Shown here piece by piece: positions 35,117-38,166 of a DNA stretch of 38,166 bases. Within the stretch, counting starts at the first letter, position 1; each line of letters starts with the position of its first letter. The notes under the pieces are model-generated. The model saw nothing but the letters and a program-made list of their open reading frames with translations, made no database searches and was not told the DNA's origin. The position numbers and the translations under genes were made by a program. Source of the DNA: Caldilineaceae bacterium (lineage in GTDB: Bacteria; Chloroflexota; Anaerolineae; Caldilineales; Caldilineaceae); the NCBI GenBank assembly GCA_022824685.1, contig JAJDZJ010000212.1, positions 1 through 38,166 on the forward strand, given 5' to 3'.

Positions 35117-35186
35117 TTCTGGGGCGCCTGGCGGTCAGGTGAAAGTCTCCCCCAGAAGGGACGCGAAAACAGTGGGCTTCGTGGAC
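35117..35186 (-). promoter_or_regulatory. candidate antiterminator fold overlapping the leader ORF
   Basis: In transcript order: A = GTCCACG (35186-35180, codons 5-8 of the leader ORF), B = TTCTGGGG (35157-35150), C = CCCCAGAA (35124-35117). B pairs with C over 8 bp. A is exactly complementary to CGTGGAC (35103-35097), the 5' arm of the terminator. A:D enclosing B:C is a nested structure that cannot coexist with the terminator. A and B lie inside the leader ORF, so ribosomes crossing it would open the antiterminator. Confidence 0.5.
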
Positions 35187-35200
35187 AGTTCAATTCTCAT
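35135..35200 (-). CDS. 21-residue leader peptide ORF
   Basis: The ATG (35200-35198) has a perfect AGGAGG (35213-35208) at seven-base spacing, the best ribosome site in the window. The peptide begins MRIELSTKP, continues TVFASLLGETFT and stops with TGA at 35135-35137. It has no run of a single regulatory codon, but is rich in Thr/Ser. Its own promoter lies at 35265-35293 and a terminator follows 30 nt after the stop. It is too short to be annotated automatically. A small effector peptide is the alternative to a leader. Confidence 0.65.
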   Translation of the reverse strand: MRIELSTKPTVFASLLGETFT

Positions 35201-35264
35201 TGCGCATCCTCCTTTCCAGGTTAGCGTTGATCCAGCACCGACTTTGGCCCGAGGCACGCGAACG

Positions 35265-35293
35265 ATGATAGCACTTCACGTAGTTTTGGTCAA
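35265..35293 (-). promoter_or_regulatory. sigma70-like promoter of the leader ORF and GNAT gene
   Basis: Reading leftward, TTGACC (35288-35293), a 17-nt spacer and TATCAT (35265-35270), 5/6 in each box. It starts 41 nt after the proS stop, so the GNAT transcript is separate from proS. Leader before the small ORF is about 55-60 nt. Confidence 0.7.
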
Positions 35294-35333
35294 AATCGGC
35301 AAGTGACTTTCTCGCAAGATTGTTTTGCGGCGT

Positions 35334-37118
35334 TTACGATAGCGGCCCCGTGATTACTTTGTCGAGAATGGCGTTTTCTTCGTTTTCGATCACGGCCTGG
35401 ACATGTTTGAGAATGTCGTCCAATGGCAGTTCCTGGATTTCATCGCGGCGACGCAGTTTGAGTTCGGCGACGCCATTCTTGACGCCCCTTGCGCCGATTG
35501 TCAAACGGAGGGGGATTCCGAGCAGGTCGGCGTCATTGAATTTGACGCCGGCGCGCTCGTCGCGGTCGTCAAAGAGCACTTCAATTCCTGCTTCCTGCAG
35601 TTGGGCACTGATCTGTTCCGCGGCTTCCGTCACTTCGGGCGTGCGGCGTGTGGCCAGACTTACCAGGTAGACCTGGTACGGGGCGATTGTAATCGGCCAA
35701 ACGATGCCGTCTTCGTCGTTGTTGGTTTCGATAACGCTTGCCATGAGGCGGCCGGAGCCGATTCCATAGCAGCCCATCACCATTGGGGCGCTGCCGCCGT
35801 CTTCGTCGAGGAAGGTGGCATCCATGGCCTGGCTGTACTTTGTGCCCAGCTTGAAGATGTTTCCGACCTCCACACCGCGCACGGCGTTCAGCGGCGCCCG
35901 GCAGATGGGACAGGGATGGCCGGCGGCGGCGGCGACCAGGTCGGCAGTCAGGTCGGGTTGATAGTCGCGTCCGCAGTTGACATTTCTGAGATGCCATCCT
36001 TCGCGATTGGCGCCGGCCACCAGGTTGGGAGAACGGGGGATGAGATCGTCGACCACGAGTAGCACTTCGTCTCTGCGGATGCCGACAGGAGAACCGTAGC
36101 CGGGCTCTGCGCCGATGGCGCGAATCTCTTCGATCTGGGCCGGGCGCAGATGGCGGGCCTTGAGAGCGTTGGTCAGCTTTGTTTCGTTCAGGTCCATGTC
36201 GCCTCGAACGACGGCAAAGACGAATTGCTCCCTTTCCTGGCTATCCTCTTCGATTGTTGCCACGAGGAAGAGGGCTTTGGCTGTGCGGCTCTCGGGAATC
36301 ACGAGGAACTCAGCGAGCGCTGCGATGGTATTGACATCGGGTGTTGCGATTTCTTCAAGAGGAAGAGCCTCTTCGCCGGCGGGGCATTCGTCTTCGGTCT
36401 TCACGAAGGTAGCAACCTGACGATTGGCCTGGTAGCCGCACGCATCGCAGAGAATGAGCGTGTCTTCGCCGACTTCTGTCAGGGCCATGAATTCGTGGGC
36501 CATTGTCCCGCCCATCATGCCGGTGTCGCTTTCGACCGCGATGACATCCAGGCCGGCGCGGCCAAAGATGTTGAAGTAGGCCTGGTAGACGAGTGGGTAG
36601 TAACTGTCGAGGCTGGATATATCCGGGTGGAAGGAGTAACCGTCCTTCATCGTGAACTCGCGAACGCGTATCAGGCCGCCCCTGGGTCTGGGTTCGTCTC
36701 GGAATTTGGTTTGGATCTGGTAGAGCATGACGGGCAGCTGCCGGTAGCTACTGATGACGCCGGCAGCCAGTTCAGTGATTACTTCCTCGTGGGTCATGCC
36801 GAGGACCAGTTCGCGTCCGTTGCGGTCGGTGAGACGGGCGAGGTCGTCGCCGATTTCATACCAGCGGCCGGTCCGCTTCCAAAGCGCGGCGGGTTGAACT
36901 ACGGGCATCACGATTTCCTGGCCGTCGATGGCGTCCATTTCTTCCCGCATGATCGCTTCGATCTTTTTCTTGACACGCAGGCCAAGAGGCATGTATTCGA
37001 AGATCCCTGCGGCGACTTGACGGATGAGCCCGGCCCGCACCATCAGCTGGTGGCTGCGGACATCGGCGTCGGCGGGGGCTTCTCGCAGTGTCTGGAAAAA
37101 CAGTTTCGACATGCGCAT
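35334..37118 (-). CDS. proS: prolyl-tRNA synthetase (bacterial type)
   Basis: It charges tRNA-Pro with proline in the cytosol. The 594-residue class II enzyme has RAGLIRQVAAGIFEYMPLG at the N-terminus (motif 1 region), then TKFRDEPRPRGGLIRVREF (motif 2) and GCYGIGSGRLMASVIE (motif 3). An editing (INS) domain lies between, with DMDLNETKLTNALK near the middle. The C-terminal anticodon-binding domain includes LFDDRDERAGVKFNDADLLG. Cys pairs CDACG and CPICR are present as in typical bacterial ProS. ATG with AGGA upstream. It lies 147 nt after the CoA-binding gene. Confidence 0.96.
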   Translation of the reverse strand: MRMSKLFFQTLREAPADADVRSHQLMVRAGLIRQVAAGIFEYMPLGLRVKKKIEAIMREEMDAIDGQEIVMPVVQPAALWKRTGRWYEIGDDLARLTDRNGRELVLGMTHEEVITELAAGVISSYRQLPVMLYQIQTKFRDEPRPRGGLIRVREFTMKDGYSFHPDISSLDSYYPLVYQAYFNIFGRAGLDVIAVESDTGMMGGTMAHEFMALTEVGEDTLILCDACGYQANRQVATFVKTEDECPAGEEALPLEEIATPDVNTIAALAEFLVIPESRTAKALFLVATIEEDSQEREQFVFAVVRGDMDLNETKLTNALKARHLRPAQIEEIRAIGAEPGYGSPVGIRRDEVLLVVDDLIPRSPNLVAGANREGWHLRNVNCGRDYQPDLTADLVAAAAGHPCPICRAPLNAVRGVEVGNIFKLGTKYSQAMDATFLDEDGGSAPMVMGCYGIGSGRLMASVIETNNDEDGIVWPITIAPYQVYLVSLATRRTPEVTEAAEQISAQLQEAGIEVLFDDRDERAGVKFNDADLLGIPLRLTIGARGVKNGVAELKLRRRDEIQELPLDDILKHVQAVIENEENAILDKVITGPLS

Positions 37119-37265
37119 ATCAGTTTATCCTCGTTTCGTTCGTCCTGGGTCGCATCTTGCCATCTGATGCTGGTCATCCGGGCCAATTCGAAGCGCACGG
37201 TGGCATCGCGCGGCTTCGCGTATGCTAGATTGTCGTTCCTCCACCCGCGTCAAGGCGCGATGCGT

Positions 37266-37733
37266 TCAACGGGTGGAGGTTGTAGGGTCCGGGGAGGGCG
37301 CGGGCGGCGCCTGCATCTTGTTGTCTTCCAAACCGGGGTCTGTCTTGCGGGGTTTGAGGGCAAGTTGAACCAGAATGCAGGCCTCAATGACATCGAGGCC
37401 GTTTTCTTTGGCCCAACGTTGGGCGGAGGCGTTCTCGGCGCCAGGTTGGAACCAGATGGCCTGCGCGCCGGCGGCGGCAGCTTGTTCGACGACGGCAGGG
37501 GCTTCCGAGGGAGGCACAACCATATTGACGACGGCAGGGGGTTCGGGCAGCGCCAGCAGGCTCTTGTAGGCGGTGTCGCCTTCGATTGCCCGCTCACGTC
37601 GATTCACGGGGTAGACGCGATAGCCTGACTCTTTGAGTTTCAGGTAGATGCGATTGCCGTATTTGGCCCTATTGTTGCTTGCGCCGACGACGGCCCATAC
37701 GGGTTCGTTGACGTACTTGTCGATGAGCGACAT
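37266..37733 (-). CDS. CoA-binding protein (YccU-like)
   Basis: The 155-residue Rossmann-fold protein has the CoA-binding domain: WAVVGASNNRAKYGNRIYLKL at about 13-33, VYPVNRRERAIEGDTAY and VVNMVVPPSEAPAVVEQAAAAG after it. The Cys in VIEACILVQL corresponds to the usual Cys of the motif near residue 118. The C-tail is Pro-rich and disordered. It is a stand-alone homolog of the acyl-CoA synthetase N-domain; role unknown. ATG with AGGA five bases upstream; strong promoter at 37789-37818. It is followed by proS. Confidence 0.88.
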   Translation of the reverse strand: MSLIDKYVNEPVWAVVGASNNRAKYGNRIYLKLKESGYRVYPVNRRERAIEGDTAYKSLLALPEPPAVVNMVVPPSEAPAVVEQAAAAGAQAIWFQPGAENASAQRWAKENGLDVIEACILVQLALKPRKTDPGLEDNKMQAPPAPSPDPTTSTR

Positions 37734-37788
37734 GTTGTCCTGCTTTGCAGCGCCTGTCTTGGAGGTGCGCCAACTCGATTGCGATTAG

Positions 37789-37818
37789 AGTATACTTTCG
37801 AACGAATGGCTGTGTCAA
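37789..37818 (-). promoter_or_regulatory. promoter of the CoA-binding/proS unit
   Basis: Reading leftward, TTGACA (37813-37818), an 18-nt spacer and TATACT (37789-37794). Leader is about 48 nt. Confidence 0.7.
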
Positions 37819-38029
37819 GGATTGGCGGGGCGGACTGGGGTTTGTGGAATTCGGTTTTTGGGCGCTTGTGCGGGTTCGCGGAGGGGTGTCGGAGCTGTGC
37901 GCGGGGTTCCGGGGGAAGGGTGGGGCGTCGCGGGCGAACACGGGCACGCGAGCGGGGCGTGTGTCTTCGCGACGGTGATGGAAACAGGTGAGGCGGGGCC
38001 TCGACAGGCTTGACGTGAAGGGTCCCTGG
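37819..38029. other. G-rich intergenic tract before the right end repeat
   Basis: The + strand is G-rich (GGCGGGGCGGACTGGGG and similar), as in the other intergenic tracts. Small open frames lack ribosome sites. No gene is recognised. Confidence 0.4.
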
Positions 38030-38153
38030 CAGGGCGATTGCATCTAAATTGGGTCAGAACATCGAAATGCAGCCGAATACTCTTCCAGGTCGGGGTAAGA
38101 CACAGGGAAATGTACGAAAGATGGCACGTAGACGGAGAATTTAACTTATCTCG
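38030..38153. repeat. 124-bp end repeat, right copy
   Basis: This is the exact inverted partner of 1-124. Outside it, 13 more bases (38154-38166) extend the element. An open frame with ATG at 38110 runs to the window end (MYERWHVDGEFNLSRRLRA) and would be the start of a gene reading outward. The protein is not recognised. A transposase start is an attractive but unproven idea. Confidence 0.9.
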
Positions 38154-38166
38154 CCGACTGAGGGCC

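Noticed and set aside
37119..37265. Promoter directly upstream of proS (TTGACG near the CoA-binding stop)
   Set aside because: The best -10 candidate (TAGCAT) is 20 nt away; the spacing is too long, and read-through from the upstream promoter is simpler.
36150..37628. 492-codon open frame antisense to proS and the CoA-binding gene
   Set aside because: It spans two real genes on the other strand, has no ribosome site and no recognisable domains.
1..38166. Circular replicon with overlapping contig ends
   Set aside because: The end repeats are inverted, not direct, so they do not indicate simple circular closure.

Overview
The window looks like one contig from a GC-rich (about 60% by eye) bacterium. 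I infer Chloroflexota, most likely a Caldilineaceae-type lineage. The grounds are gene content (tandem eukaryote-like phosphofructokinase, DinB and Uma2 paralogs, a broad inositol cluster with many Gfo/Idh dehydrogenases), a secreted protein ending in a YRVFFPVVLN-type tail, and intergenic direct repeats with palindromic GGGCGCCC cores. No rRNA, tRNA or CRISPR array was seen. Both ends of the window carry the same 124-bp sequence in inverted orientation, which suggests that the contig breaks inside two copies of one mobile or multicopy element.

Layout. 1-1.1 kb: end repeat and a leftward two-gene module (small partner protein plus retropepsin-like clan AA protease). 1.4-4.9 kb: rightward operon of tandem phosphofructokinase, methyltransferase and LMW-phosphatase-like protein, converging on a leftward quinone oxidoreductase. 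6.1-7.3 kb: leftward enolase-superfamily sugar-acid dehydratase with a strong promoter. 7.7-9.8 kb: SpoIIE-type phosphatase, small P-loop protein and DinB protein. 10.3-25.0 kb: a second DinB gene behind a near-consensus promoter, followed by the inositol catabolic cluster: iolB, iolC, iolE, an ABC-transporter ATPase remnant, an SDR, a Gfo/Idh gene, iolD, two Uma2 nuclease-fold genes, iolA/mmsA, two more Gfo/Idh genes and iolG. 25-28.7 kb: repeats and a large secreted glycosidase-like protein. 28.7-30.5 kb: leftward DUF6504-like protein and MFS permease. 30.6-33.8 kb: rightward HpaI-type aldolase, sarcosine-oxidase-like flavoenzyme and purine nucleoside phosphorylase. 33.9-37.8 kb: leftward CoA-binding protein, proS and a double-GNAT acetyltransferase preceded by an apparent leader-peptide attenuator.

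How the genes fit together. IolG oxidises inositol, IolE dehydrates the inosose, IolD opens the ring, IolB isomerises, IolC phosphorylates, and IolA converts malonate semialdehyde to acetyl-CoA. The IolJ aldolase, an IolR/LacI/GntR regulator and an intact transporter are not in the window. The only transporter trace in the cluster is the decayed ATPase tail. The extra Gfo/Idh genes and the SDR suggest that several cyclitols or related sugars feed the pathway.

Most worth a second look: (1) the 5' region of the double-GNAT gene, with sigma70-like promoter, 21-codon reading frame with an ideal Shine-Dalgarno, an intrinsic terminator and a mutually exclusive nested alternative fold; (2) the eukaryote-type tandem phosphofructokinase; (3) the Uma2 pair inside the iol cluster, one copy lacking the expected lysine; (4) the transporter remnant; (5) the inverted end repeats.
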